Origin: CAXPZW01 sp049594615
GTDB lineage: Bacteria; Bacteroidota; Bacteroidia; Flavobacteriales_D; Sanyastnellaceae
Reading direction: 5' to 3'
Assembly: GCA_049594615.1 (NCBI GenBank)
Contig: JBMYJR010000045.1
Location: 1 to 24,931, forward strand
Length of the DNA: 24,931 nucleotides
The translations under genes were made by a program, and so were the position numbers. Below are positions 6,698 to 14,539 of this stretch, piece after piece. Below the pieces are notes generated by a model. It worked only from the letters and a program-made list of their open reading frames with translations, was not told the DNA's origin and made no database searches. Each line of letters starts with the position of its first letter. The first letter of the stretch is position 1.

Positions 6698-7882
6698 TTA
6701 CTCCACCTGAATTACCAATCCTTTCAAGTATTCACCTTCGGGGTGGAAGATGTTGACCGGGTGATCGGCCGGTTGGTGCAGTTGGTGCAGGATTTTTACG
6801 CTGCGTCCTTCTGAAATGGCTGCAGCGGTTACCGTGTGGTTGAAGAGCGCCTTGTCCACTGCTTGGCTGCACGAGAAGGTGAAGATCATCCCGCCGGGCT
6901 TGATCTGGCGGATGGCGTGGGCATTCAAACGCTTGTAACCTTGTACCGCGTTGTGGCGCGCACTCTTGTGCTTGGCAAACGCCGGAGGATCCAGAATGAT
7001 GATGTCGTACGCACCGGGCAGGGCTTTGATGTGCTCGAGCGCGTCGGCCTTGATGTTTTCGTGGGCGGCGTTCTCCAATCCGTTGATCTCCAGGTTGCGG
7101 GTCACCAAGTCCAGCGCTTTTTGACTGCTGTCGAGGCTGTGCACCTCCTTGGCGCCATGGTTCAAGGCAAAAATGGAGAAGCCACCGGAGTAGCAGAAGG
7201 TGTTGAGGATCACCTTGTCCTTGGCGTAGTCGCCCAGCAGTTTGCGGTTCTCGCGTTGGTCGATGAAGAAGCCGGTTTTTTGGCCAGTCTCCCAGTTCAC
7301 CTCAAACTTGTGGCCGTATTCCTTGGCCACCGTGAACGCCTCGCCGCTGCCGTGAATGAAGCCGTTTTCTGAGGAATGTCCCGACTTGCGCAAAGTTTCA
7401 TCGCTCTTGTCGTAGACCGCAGTCAGGCGACCTTCAAACAGGCGCACCAGCGCCTCGGCCAGTTCGTTTCGGAAGCGGTGCATACCAATGCTGTGGGCTT
7501 GCAGTACCGCAACGCTGTCGTAGATGTCGATGATGAGCCCGGGCAATCCATCCCCTTCGCCGTGTACCAAGCGGAAGCAAGTGGTGTCAGGGTCGTTCCA
7601 GAGGCCAATGCTTTTGCGGCGGTCTGCGGCCAGGGAGAGCTTGTGGATGAAGAAGTCCACGTCCGGATTCACCTCCTCAAAGGCAAACAGGCGCACGGCA
7701 ATGCTGCCGTTGGCGTAATGCCCAAGGCCCAGGAACTGGCCCTTGTTGGCGTGTACCGCCACCACGTCGCCGGGCTGCGGGTCGCCTTCCATCAATTTGA
7801 CCGCGCCGGAAAACACCCACGGGTGAAAGCGGCGTACTGATTGGTCCTTCTTGCTTTTGAGGTAAATGCGAGGGTAATCCAC
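6698..7882 (-). CDS. RlmI-like class I SAM-dependent rRNA (cytosine-C5) methyltransferase
   Basis: This 394-residue protein is about the size of E. coli RlmI (396), which methylates a cytosine of 23S rRNA. An N-terminal PUA-like domain (residues about 5-80; R-R-F-H-P-W-V-F-S-G) is followed by a Rossmann methyltransferase: N-T-F-C-Y-S-G-G-F-S as motif I, I-L-D-P-P-A-F-A-K-H-K as motif IV, and F-T-F-S-C-S-Q with the probable catalytic cysteine. The open frame continues to 8275, but that extension is only the recQ gene read in another frame (Cys/Pro-rich). The GTG at 7882 starts the homologous part (D-Y-P-R-I-Y-L-K) 13 bases after the recQ stop. The target base is inferred from family membership. 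Confidence 0.9.
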   Translation of the reverse strand: MDYPRIYLKSKKDQSVRRFHPWVFSGAVKLMEGDPQPGDVVAVHANKGQFLGLGHYANGSIAVRLFAFEEVNPDVDFFIHKLSLAADRRKSIGLWNDPDTTCFRLVHGEGDGLPGLIIDIYDSVAVLQAHSIGMHRFRNELAEALVRLFEGRLTAVYDKSDETLRKSGHSSENGFIHGSGEAFTVAKEYGHKFEVNWETGQKTGFFIDQRENRKLLGDYAKDKVILNTFCYSGGFSIFALNHGAKEVHSLDSSQKALDLVTRNLEINGLENAAHENIKADALEHIKALPGAYDIIILDPPAFAKHKSARHNAVQGYKRLNAHAIRQIKPGGMIFTFSCSQAVDKALFNHTVTAAAISEGRSVKILHQLHQPADHPVNIFHPEGEYLKGLVIQVE

Positions 7883-7895
7883 GGCGCGAAAGTAC

Positions 7896-9809
7896 TCAGG
7901 AATCCCCGGGGGTGAAAAACAAGCCCGAGGCATTGCGATCCCACAAGCCCGCTTCCACGCCTTCACGCAACACACCGGTGATGTGCAGCGGCGAGTGTTC
8001 GTCGCGCAGGGCGTCCACCACTTCGGTGGCGTGCATGGGGCGGTCCTGTAACACGTCGGATATGGCGGCTTGCAGTTGTTTTTGTTGCTCGGCGGTAGGT
8101 GCTTCCTGATGGAGGCCGCGGCACACATCACATTTGCCGCAGGGTTCGGAGTCCTGTTCGCCAAAGTAAGCCAAGAGTTGCATGCTGCGGCAACCGCCTC
8201 CTTCGGTGAGTTGCACCATGGCTTCCAGCTGATTACGTCCTGTGGCCTTTCGGCGCTCATATTGCTCGGTGTCAAAGCCCAGGTTGTCGGGACGCAGGCG
8301 TTCGTGCACCAGAGTGAGTTGTGGCGCGTTGGAAGCCGGGGTGTACACGCCCAAGTCCAGTTCTTGCAGGAGTTGAAGCACTTCCAATACGCGCGGTTCG
8401 GTCCATTTCAGGCGCTTGGCCACGCCACGTACGTCCACGCGTGCGGGCCATTCAAAAATGCCTTCGTGTACGCGTAGCAGGTCGTCCACTACCGGTTGGT
8501 AACCGGGGTACCGCACCTGGAAGTCATAAAGCCCTTGGCGGTGGCACGTGAACTGGAAGGTAGTGGGGTGGTGGAAGCTGTCGCTCAGAGTGAGGTACCC
8601 TACGGTTTCCAAAAATTGAAGGGCGCGGTAGGTCTCGCGTGAATTCCAGTTGTAGCGTTTGGCCAGCTCACCCAACTCCAGCGGGTGACTGGTGCCCGCG
8701 CCTGCGCCGTAGGCAATGCGCAAAAAGCCCAATGTGCCGTCGTACACCTGACGCACACGTTTGAGTTCGGGGAACGTTTCGTGAAAATGGGTGTCCAGCT
8801 GGTCCAGGTCGCCGCGGTCCCAAAGGAGTACCGCATGTGCAGGTAAACCGTCGCGTCCGCCGCGTCCTGCTTCTTGAAAGTAGGCCTCAGGCGAAGCAGG
8901 GATGTGCAAGTGCACCACAAACCGCACATCGGGCTTGTCGATGCCCATGCCAAAGGCGTTGGTGGCCACCACTACGCGCACCCGGTTGTGCACCCAAGCG
9001 TCCTGAATAGCGCTGCGTTCGCGGGCGTCTAGTCCCGCGTGGTAGGCTGCGGTAGTCACCCCGTTTTTGTACAGGAAGTGGGCGATTTGTTGGGTTTGAC
9101 GCCGGGTAGGGGCGTACACAATGCCCGAGCCCTGGTTCTTGCGGCACATGCGCAGCAGCATCCCAAACTTGTCGGGCTCTTGCAAGGTCATGTACCCCAG
9201 GTTGGGGCGGTGGAAGGATTGTTGAAACACCAGCGGCGCGCCAAACGCCAAACGCTCTTGGATGTCGGAAACGGCCTCTGGTGTAGCCGTTGCAGTCAGG
9301 GCCAATACAGGCACATCCGGGTGGTGTTCACGGATGGCGGCGATCTCCCGGTAAGCCGGGCGAAAGTCGTGGCCCCATTCGCTGATGCAATGCGCCTCGT
9401 CCACGGCTATCAGGTTGACCTTCATGCGTTTGAAGCGCTCCACGAACAAGGTGGTGCTCAAGCGCTCGGGGCTGACATAGAGAAATTTGTAGCGGCCAAA
9501 CACGGCGTTGTCCAGTACGGTGTCTACCTGATCTGCGCGCAGCGCGCTGGTCACCGAAGCTGCCCCCACGCCCAATTGGCGAAGGTGTTGCACCTGGTCT
9601 TCCATCAATGCAATCAATGGAGACACCACCACACACAGGCCTTCTTGGGCCAAAGCGGGCACTTGGTAACACAGGCTTTTGCCACCGCCGGTGGGCAGTA
9701 GCGCCAACGCGTCCTTGCCGTCGAGCGCAGCTTGGATGATGTCCAGCTGGCCGGGGCGAAAATCCGGGTAGCCCCAGATGCGTTTAAGTATGTCCCGCGG
9801 GTGTTCCAT
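7896..9809 (-). CDS. recQ: ATP-dependent DNA helicase RecQ
   Basis: This 637-residue superfamily 2 helicase acts in recombination and fork repair. Visible motifs include motif 0 (G-Y-P-D-F-R-P-G-Q), Walker A (L-L-P-T-G-G-G-K-S, near 38-46), DEAH box (D-E-A-H, 137-140) followed by the aromatic-rich W-G-H-D-F-R-P-A-Y, motif III (A-L-T-A-T-A-T) and motif VI (Q-E-A-G-R-G-G-R-D-G). The zinc cluster is C-R-S-M then C-G-K-C-D-V-C. After it comes a short helical tail rather than an obvious HRDC domain. A TTG at 9854 would extend it, but that TTG looks like the -33 element, so I prefer ATG 9809. It is divergent from tpiA and followed by the rlmI-like gene. Confidence 0.95.
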   Translation of the reverse strand: MEHPRDILKRIWGYPDFRPGQLDIIQAALDGKDALALLPTGGGKSLCYQVPALAQEGLCVVVSPLIALMEDQVQHLRQLGVGAASVTSALRADQVDTVLDNAVFGRYKFLYVSPERLSTTLFVERFKRMKVNLIAVDEAHCISEWGHDFRPAYREIAAIREHHPDVPVLALTATATPEAVSDIQERLAFGAPLVFQQSFHRPNLGYMTLQEPDKFGMLLRMCRKNQGSGIVYAPTRRQTQQIAHFLYKNGVTTAAYHAGLDARERSAIQDAWVHNRVRVVVATNAFGMGIDKPDVRFVVHLHIPASPEAYFQEAGRGGRDGLPAHAVLLWDRGDLDQLDTHFHETFPELKRVRQVYDGTLGFLRIAYGAGAGTSHPLELGELAKRYNWNSRETYRALQFLETVGYLTLSDSFHHPTTFQFTCHRQGLYDFQVRYPGYQPVVDDLLRVHEGIFEWPARVDVRGVAKRLKWTEPRVLEVLQLLQELDLGVYTPASNAPQLTLVHERLRPDNLGFDTEQYERRKATGRNQLEAMVQLTEGGGCRSMQLLAYFGEQDSEPCGKCDVCRGLHQEAPTAEQQKQLQAAISDVLQDRPMHATEVVDALRDEHSPLHITGVLREGVEAGLWDRNASGLFFTPGDS

Positions 9810-9826
9810 GGCACTTCGAAAGTCCT

Positions 9827-9854
9827 CAAAATTCGCCACAACCGAAACAGCCAA
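9827..9854 (-). promoter_or_regulatory. Probable recQ promoter
   Basis: On the minus strand TTG (9854-9852), a 17-base spacer, then GAATTTTG (9834-9827), one base away from TAnnTTTG. The box ends 17 bases before the ATG at 9809, leaving a very short leader. Confidence 0.45.
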
Positions 9855-9864
9855 GGGGCCAGAG

Positions 9865-9894
9865 TTGCGTGGGATTTTGTGGATGGTACCTTTG
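9865..9894 (+). promoter_or_regulatory. tpiA promoter (Bacteroidota type)
   Basis: TTG (9865-9867), a 19-base spacer, and an exact TAnnTTTG box, TACCTTTG (9887-9894). The ATG at 9913 is 18 bases further on, so the leader is only about a dozen bases. This is the best-formed promoter I found in the window. Confidence 0.7.
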
Positions 9895-9912
9895 ACGCCT
9901 CAAATTTGACAC

Positions 9913-10665
9913 ATGAGTTCACGAAATACCGTAGCCGGCAACTGGAAAATGAACACCTCTTTGGAGGACGCCAAAGCCTTGCTGGCCAACCTCGGCGACG
10001 CCGAATGGAACCCCGATACCACTGTGATTGTAGCCCCACCGGCACCCTATTTGGCCGTGTTGGCCGAGCGAGCCAGTGACCGCATTGGCATCGCTGCGCA
10101 GAACTGCCACGCGCAGGATTCGGGTGCTTACACCGGAGAATGGTCTGCATCCATGTTGGCCTCGGCTGGAGTGAAGTACTGCATCCTGGGCCACAGCGAG
10201 CGCCGCGCCCTATTCGGCGAAACCGACGCCCTGATCGCCGAAAAAGTGAACGCATGTTTGGTCGCGGGCATCGTGCCCATTTACTGCTGCGGCGAGGTGA
10301 AGGAAGAGCGCGAGGCCGGCACCCAAAACCAAGTGGTGGGTGGTCAGGTCAAAGCAGCCCTGGGTCACCTCTCAGCTGAGGACATGGCCAAGGTCATTAT
10401 CGCCTACGAACCCGTATGGGCCATCGGTACCGGCCTCACCGCATCCGACGAGCAAGCCCAAGAAATGCACGCCCACATCCGCGGCTTGGTAGCCGAGATG
10501 CACTCCATGGATTTGGCCGTGTTGATCCCCATCCTCTACGGCGGCAGCGTCAAGCCCGGCAATGCAGCTGGATTGTTTGGCCAACCAGACGTGGACGGCG
10601 GCCTGGTCGGTGGAGCTTCCCTCAAGTCTGCAGACTTCGCAGCCATCATCGGGGCCCATGGCTGA
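9913..10665 (+). CDS. tpiA: Triose-phosphate isomerase
   Basis: This 250-residue enzyme interconverts dihydroxyacetone phosphate and glyceraldehyde 3-phosphate in glycolysis and gluconeogenesis. All catalytic residues are present: Asn10 and Lys12 in G-N-W-K-M-N, His94 in G-H-S-E-R-R, and Glu166 in Y-E-P-V-W-A-I-G-T-G, which also begins the flexible lid. The phosphate-binding loops Y-G-G-S-V-K-P and G-G-L-V-G-G-A-S-L are intact. Length is normal. It begins just after an exact -7 box and ends 8 bases inside prmA, so the pair forms an operon, an order often seen in Bacteroidota. Confidence 0.98.
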   Translation: MSSRNTVAGNWKMNTSLEDAKALLANLGDAEWNPDTTVIVAPPAPYLAVLAERASDRIGIAAQNCHAQDSGAYTGEWSASMLASAGVKYCILGHSERRALFGETDALIAEKVNACLVAGIVPIYCCGEVKEEREAGTQNQVVGGQVKAALGHLSAEDMAKVIIAYEPVWAIGTGLTASDEQAQEMHAHIRGLVAEMHSMDLAVLIPILYGGSVKPGNAAGLFGQPDVDGGLVGGASLKSADFAAIIGAHG

Positions 10666-11497
10666 TCAGGTCTATACCATCGTGGACCTGCGCGTGGCGC
10701 CACTCATCCCTTGGCGCGATGTACTCCTTGCCGAACTGACCGAGCTCGGCTACGATTCCTTTGAGGAAACCCTGGACGGGTTGCGCGCCTTCGTGCTTGA
10801 AGGGGATTTTGACGCACCAGCACTGGAAGCCACCACAGTCTTCGCTTTGCCGGAGGTGGAGGTGGCGTACAAAACCTCACGCCTGGAGCCCCAGAACTGG
10901 AATGCGAAGTGGGAGTCGCAGTTTGATCCCATTGATGTGGATGGACGCTTGCGCATCCGCGCGCCGTTTCACCCTGCTTTGCCAGGCATCCCCGAAGTCA
11001 TTATCCAGCCTCAAATGAGCTTTGGTACAGGGCACCATCCCACCACGTTCCAAATGGCGGGTGCCTTGTTGGATCTGGACCTGAACGGGAAAGACGTCTT
11101 GGACATGGGCACCGGAACCGGCGTGCTCGCCATCTTGGCCAAACAGCACGGCGCAGCGCACGTGCAAGCCATCGACATCGATCACTGGAGCGTCGAAAAC
11201 ACCCGCGAAAACGCGGAGCGCAATGGGGTAGAGGGCATTGAGATCCTGGAAGGAGAGGCCGACCTGATCTCAGGCACGTTTGACGTGATCTTTGCCAACA
11301 TCAACCGCAACATCCTGCTGGCCCAAATGGGCGACTACGCACGGGCACTCAAGCCGGGAGGCGCGATTTTGTTTAGCGGATTTTACCCAGTGGACGTACC
11401 ACACCTTACCCAAGCCACAGCACCACACGGGTGGCAGCTGGAAGTTCAAACCGAAAAGGAGGGGTGGAGCATGTTGGCGTTTCGCCGCCCAGCCTGA
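10658..11497 (+). CDS. prmA: Ribosomal protein L11 methyltransferase
   Basis: This 279-residue SAM-dependent enzyme trimethylates ribosomal protein L11. The marker segment M-S-F-G-T-G-H-H-P-T-T, which precedes the SAM fold in PrmA, is intact. Motif I is V-L-D-M-G-T-G-T-G-V-L-A; the acidic motif II is A-I-D-I-D; and F-A-N-I-N-R-N-I-L-L replaces the usual N-P-P-like motif IV. The open frame reaches back to 10562 inside tpiA, but the family N-terminus starts at ATG 10658, overlapping the last codons of tpiA. Its stop codon (11495-11497) directly abuts the stop codon of the convergent yajC, with no terminator between them. Confidence 0.95.
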   Translation: MADQVYTIVDLRVAPLIPWRDVLLAELTELGYDSFEETLDGLRAFVLEGDFDAPALEATTVFALPEVEVAYKTSRLEPQNWNAKWESQFDPIDVDGRLRIRAPFHPALPGIPEVIIQPQMSFGTGHHPTTFQMAGALLDLDLNGKDVLDMGTGTGVLAILAKQHGAAHVQAIDIDHWSVENTRENAERNGVEGIEILEGEADLISGTFDVIFANINRNILLAQMGDYARALKPGGAILFSGFYPVDVPHLTQATAPHGWQLEVQTEKEGWSMLAFRRPA

Positions 11498-11818
11498 TTA
11501 CTTGCGGACTTCTACCTCGAGTTCGTTGCCACCATTCGGGCTTACTGCCGACTTGCTGATGCGCAGCTTGCCTTGCTCAACACTGATCACCAGCGTTGAA
11601 TGGGCCACTTCTACGACCTTGCCGTGGATGCCACCGATGGTCACCACCTTGTCGCCTTTTTGAATGGCTTCGCGGAATTTTTGGGCTTCTTTCTGCTTCT
11701 TCTGCTGGGGGCGGATGAAGAAGAAGTACATGATGATGAACATACCACCCAGCATGATGAGGGTGCCGTAACCGCCGCCAGCAGGAGCGGCTTCTTGGAG
11801 CAGAATAGACAGTTGCAT
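11498..11818 (-). CDS. yajC: Sec translocon accessory protein YajC
   Basis: This 106-residue protein has a single N-terminal membrane helix (residues about 18-37; L-I-M-L-G-G-M-F-I-I-M-Y-F-F-F) followed by the hallmark I-R-P-Q-Q-K-K-Q-K-E and a small cytoplasmic domain (G-D-K-V-V-T-I-G-G-I-H-G-K-V). YajC binds SecDF and the Sec translocon. It starts 6 bases after the DUF1573 lipoprotein gene and ends the run ldh-nusB-DUF1573-yajC, an arrangement common in Bacteroidota. It ends back to back with prmA. Confidence 0.95.
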   Translation of the reverse strand: MQLSILLQEAAPAGGGYGTLIMLGGMFIIMYFFFIRPQQKKQKEAQKFREAIQKGDKVVTIGGIHGKVVEVAHSTLVISVEQGKLRISKSAVSPNGGNELEVEVRK

Positions 11819-11824
11819 AGGAAT

Positions 11825-12286
11825 CTAAAGGGCATCGGGTCCAATCACGTCGCCTTGCAAGTGCAGGGTTTGCACAGATGGCGAAGCGTTGGTGATCACC
11901 GAAATGGTTTTTTGTTGGCGGCCGGGCCGCTTGTTGGAATCGAATTCAATGGTGATGGTACCGGTTTCACCGACATTATATGGCCGTGAACTCCAGTCTT
12001 GTACGGCAGTGCAGCCACACGAAGGCTCCACCTTGCTGATGATCAGCGGGGCATCGCCCACACTCTCAAACGAGAAGGTATGACGCACCTTTTCACCCTC
12101 GGTGATGATGCCGAAGTCAAACACCGTGTCAGTGAACTGCACGCTTGGCAATTCCGCGGAGGGCGTATTGTTGGACGCCGAAGGCGCAATGTTAATGAGG
12201 TCTGTGGAGACGTCGTTGGACTCCTCCTTGCAACCCGCCAGTACCACCAGGCCCAGCGCCAAACCAATCCACGTAAGCTTCATCAT
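11825..12286 (-). CDS. DUF1573 lipoprotein
   Basis: This 153-residue protein has a type II signal peptide with lipobox L-A-G-C (Cys19), then a low-complexity linker, then a DUF1573 Ig-like domain (residues about 48-150). Hallmarks are F-D-F-G-I-I-T-E-G-E near the domain start and the E-P-S-C-G-C-T motif in the middle. It should be anchored in the envelope; the function of DUF1573 is unknown. The first of two adjacent ATG codons (12286) overlaps the nusB stop as ATGA, which fixes the start. Linkage to nusB and yajC is a common Bacteroidota order. Confidence 0.9.
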   Translation of the reverse strand: MMKLTWIGLALGLVVLAGCKEESNDVSTDLINIAPSASNNTPSAELPSVQFTDTVFDFGIITEGEKVRHTFSFESVGDAPLIISKVEPSCGCTAVQDWSSRPYNVGETGTITIEFDSNKRPGRQQKTISVITNASPSVQTLHLQGDVIGPDAL

Positions 12287-13230
12287 CCTTGAATCATGCC
12301 GCGGCCGAGCTTTTTGATCTCGCCTGCGTCGTTGAGTTTGGTAAAGAGTTGGTCCAGTACACCGTTGATGAATCCGCTGGATTTGGGGGTGCTGTAGTAT
12401 TTGGCCAACTCGATGTATTCGTTGAGGGTGACCTTCAATGGGATGGTTTCCAAGTGGCGCGCCTCGGCGAGTGCCATTTTCATCAGAATCAAATCCATCA
12501 GGGCAATGCGGTCCATGTCCCAGTTGGAGGCGTGTTCGGCAATGAGTTTGCCGTGTTCTTCGCCCAAAGCCAAGGTCTTGCGGTACACGGTGTCCACAAA
12601 GTGCTTCTCGTCCTTTTCATCGCGCCAGAGCGCAAGGAGCGTCATGTCCTTGGCGTCTTCGTCGATGAGTTTAATGGTCTTCAACACCATGGAGGCGATG
12701 ATGTCCACGTCGTCGTTCCAGAAGATGCTGCGTTCCTCCAACCAATCGTGGAGCACTTGCTCGTTGATCAGGTGCTTTTTAAAGAAGCGCAACAAGTACG
12801 TGCGATCGTGTTCGTGGCCGCGTTCCTCGGAGGCCATGTATTCCTTGTACTCCTCGGTTTCGATCAGGGCATTGAAGATGGCTTTGAGCACGTCTTCGTG
12901 ACCGTTCCAGCTCACCGCGTATTCCTTGCACGCTTCTTCCAGCACCTTGGAGTTCTTCATCACACGCAGCGGCGCGTTGGTGACGAATTTGGTGTTCGGA
13001 TGCAAGTCTTCTTTGGTGGGCAGTTTTTTCTGCAGGCCGGCTTCGATTTTGTCGATGGCACGGAACTGCATTTCAGATACCAGGGAAAGGAAGTACAGGT
13101 AGAGCTCGTAATCCTTCTCAATGCTCGTGTAGAGCTGCTTTTCGTAGGCACCCATCTCCGGCTCCTCGTCGATGTAATACGCGTAGAGGATGTGCAGGAT
13201 TTTGATGCGGAGTTGTCTCCTGTTTAGCAT
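12283..13230 (-). CDS. nusB: Transcription antitermination factor NusB (long Bacteroidota form)
   Basis: The C-terminal part (residues about 165-300) is NusB: D-W-D-M-D-R-I-A-L-M-D, then the signature V-T-L-N-E-Y-I-E-L-A-K-Y-Y-S-T followed by F-I-N-G-V-L-D. NusB binds boxA RNA with S10 (NusE) in rRNA antitermination. The protein is 315 residues, about twice the E. coli length. The extra N-terminal half (charged, helical; starts M-L-N-R-R-Q-L-R-I-K) is typical for Bacteroidota and seems to be a divergent, duplicated NusB-like helical region. It follows leucine dehydrogenase after 34 bases and overlaps the DUF1573 gene by ATGA. Confidence 0.93.
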   Translation of the reverse strand: MLNRRQLRIKILHILYAYYIDEEPEMGAYEKQLYTSIEKDYELYLYFLSLVSEMQFRAIDKIEAGLQKKLPTKEDLHPNTKFVTNAPLRVMKNSKVLEEACKEYAVSWNGHEDVLKAIFNALIETEEYKEYMASEERGHEHDRTYLLRFFKKHLINEQVLHDWLEERSIFWNDDVDIIASMVLKTIKLIDEDAKDMTLLALWRDEKDEKHFVDTVYRKTLALGEEHGKLIAEHASNWDMDRIALMDLILMKMALAEARHLETIPLKVTLNEYIELAKYYSTPKSSGFINGVLDQLFTKLNDAGEIKKLGRGMIQG

Positions 13231-13264
13231 AGCGGTGGGGCCTCTCTAGACCTCTCGGATGTTA

Positions 13265-14368
13265 TCAGTACGATGAAGCGTTGGTGTTGCGAATGCTCGC
13301 GATCCGTGCTTCAGCGAGGTTGTTTGCGGCACGAAATGTCGGGATATTTTCCGCATCTGCCAGATTGAAGATCTTCAGTGTCGTGTCATAAATGGCTTCG
13401 GTGCCGCTCATGGCCGCTTCACGGCTGTAGCCTACCTTCTCCCAATAGCAGTTGATGATGCCTCCGGCGTTCACCAAGTAGTCAGGAGCATAGAGAATGC
13501 CCATCTCGCGAACGCGACGTCCGTGGAGCTCCTCTTCTTTGAGCTGGTTGTTGGCCGCCCCGCAGATAATGCTACAGCGCAATTGCTCGAGGGTGGCATC
13601 GTTCACTGTGGCGCCCAATGCGCATGGCGCGTAGATGTCCATGTCTTGGGTGTAGACATCTTCGGGAGCAATGGCGGTGACCTTGTACTTGCGGCAAACC
13701 TCGCGCACGCGGTCCTCAAAGATGTCGGTGATGACCACTTGCGCGCCTTCCTTCACCAAGTGCGACACCAAGTACTCGCCCACATGACCTACGCCTTGAA
13801 CCACCACCTTTTTGCCATCCAAGCTGTCGTTGCCCGAGAGTTTTTTTTGCGCAGCCTTCATGCCCATGTACACGCCGTAAGCGGTCACGGGAGAAGGGTC
13901 GCCGCTGCCGCCCAGGTGGTCAGGCAGGCCCGCGACGTGGTCGGTTTCTTGCGAAACGTAAGTGATGTCTTTGGTGGAGATGCCCACATCTTCAGCGGTG
14001 ATGTACTTGCCGCCGAGGGAGTCTACGAATTGACCAAAACGGCGGAAGAGGGCTTCGGATTTGTCTTTGCGAGAGTCGCCGATGATCACGGCCTTGCCGC
14101 CACCGAGGTTGAGTCCTGCGAGGGACGACTTGTAGGTCATACCACGGCTGAGGCGGAGGACATCCTCCAGCGCTTCGGATTCGTGGTTGTAATTCCACAT
14201 ACGGGTACCGCCCAATGAGGGTCCGAGTACGGTGTTGTGGACAGCGATGATGGCTTTGAGCCCGGTGCGGGCATCGTTGCAGAAGACCACTTGTTCGTGG
14301 TCAAGGCTTGCCAGTTGTGCAAGAACATTGCTTTGCACAGCGGTTGCCGGTTCGTTCACGTCAATCAT
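13265..14368 (-). CDS. Leucine dehydrogenase (Glu/Leu/Phe/Val dehydrogenase family)
   Basis: This 367-residue enzyme deaminates branched-chain amino acids with NAD+, or runs in reverse to aminate keto acids. The substrate pocket G-M-T-Y-K-S-S-L-A-G-L-N-L-G-G-G-K gives Lys80 and Lys92; Lys80 is the catalytic lysine of characterised leucine dehydrogenases. The dinucleotide fold is at 188-200 (V-V-V-Q-G-V-G-H-V-G). The length and the A-G-G-I-I-N segment match the leucine/valine branch better than glutamate dehydrogenases, which are longer. Exact substrate preference is inference. It heads the run to nusB, DUF1573 and yajC, and has its own -7 box at 14403-14410. Confidence 0.92.
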   Translation of the reverse strand: MIDVNEPATAVQSNVLAQLASLDHEQVVFCNDARTGLKAIIAVHNTVLGPSLGGTRMWNYNHESEALEDVLRLSRGMTYKSSLAGLNLGGGKAVIIGDSRKDKSEALFRRFGQFVDSLGGKYITAEDVGISTKDITYVSQETDHVAGLPDHLGGSGDPSPVTAYGVYMGMKAAQKKLSGNDSLDGKKVVVQGVGHVGEYLVSHLVKEGAQVVITDIFEDRVREVCRKYKVTAIAPEDVYTQDMDIYAPCALGATVNDATLEQLRCSIICGAANNQLKEEELHGRRVREMGILYAPDYLVNAGGIINCYWEKVGYSREAAMSGTEAIYDTTLKIFNLADAENIPTFRAANNLAEARIASIRNTNASSY

Positions 14369-14402
14369 TCCTTGGGTTGTTGGGGAGCTCCATTGAGCAT
14401 GT

Positions 14403-14410
14403 CAAAAGTA
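14403..14410 (-). promoter_or_regulatory. -7 promoter box of the leucine dehydrogenase gene
   Basis: TACTTTTG on the minus strand is an exact TAnnTTTG match. It lies 34 bases before the ATG at 14368, giving a leader of about 30 bases. No -33 TTG at 17-23 bases is obvious. Confidence 0.5.
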
Positions 14411-14526
14411 CACAAAAGCCCCAGCAGCCTCGGGCCAGCGAATTCAAATTTCTGCACAGGTCTTGCAGCCTGCCCACTTTTGCATTCGTTTAGTAAAATC
14501 AGGGCGTGGGGCAGAGGGCCAGCACG

Positions 14527-14534
14527 TATCTTTG
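14527..14534 (+). promoter_or_regulatory. -7 promoter box touching the start of the first DUF4249 gene
   Basis: TATCTTTG is an exact TAnnTTTG match only 5 bases before the ATG at 14540. Transcription from it would begin at or next to the start codon, giving a leaderless or nearly leaderless mRNA. No -33 TTG is visible, so the box may be fortuitous. Confidence 0.4.
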
Positions 14535-14539
14535 GCCGC

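Noticed and set aside
6387..6710. Plus-strand 107-codon frame in the gap
   Set aside because: Composition is not protein-like, there is no ribosome site or recognisable domain, and it overlaps the end of the rlmI-like gene.
7883..8275. N-terminal extension of the rlmI-like frame
   Set aside because: The extra 131 codons overlap the recQ gene in another frame and are Cys/Pro/Thr-rich, with no homology. The GTG at 7882 fits the family start and length.
12289..13227. Plus-strand 312-codon frame opposite nusB
   Set aside because: It mirrors nusB almost exactly and is Val/Phe/His-rich, as expected from the complement of a Glu/Lys-rich gene.
13231..13264. TCTAGA palindrome and CCTCTC direct repeats between nusB and leucine dehydrogenase
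   Set aside because: They are too short and lack a promoter or terminator context in a 34-base gap.
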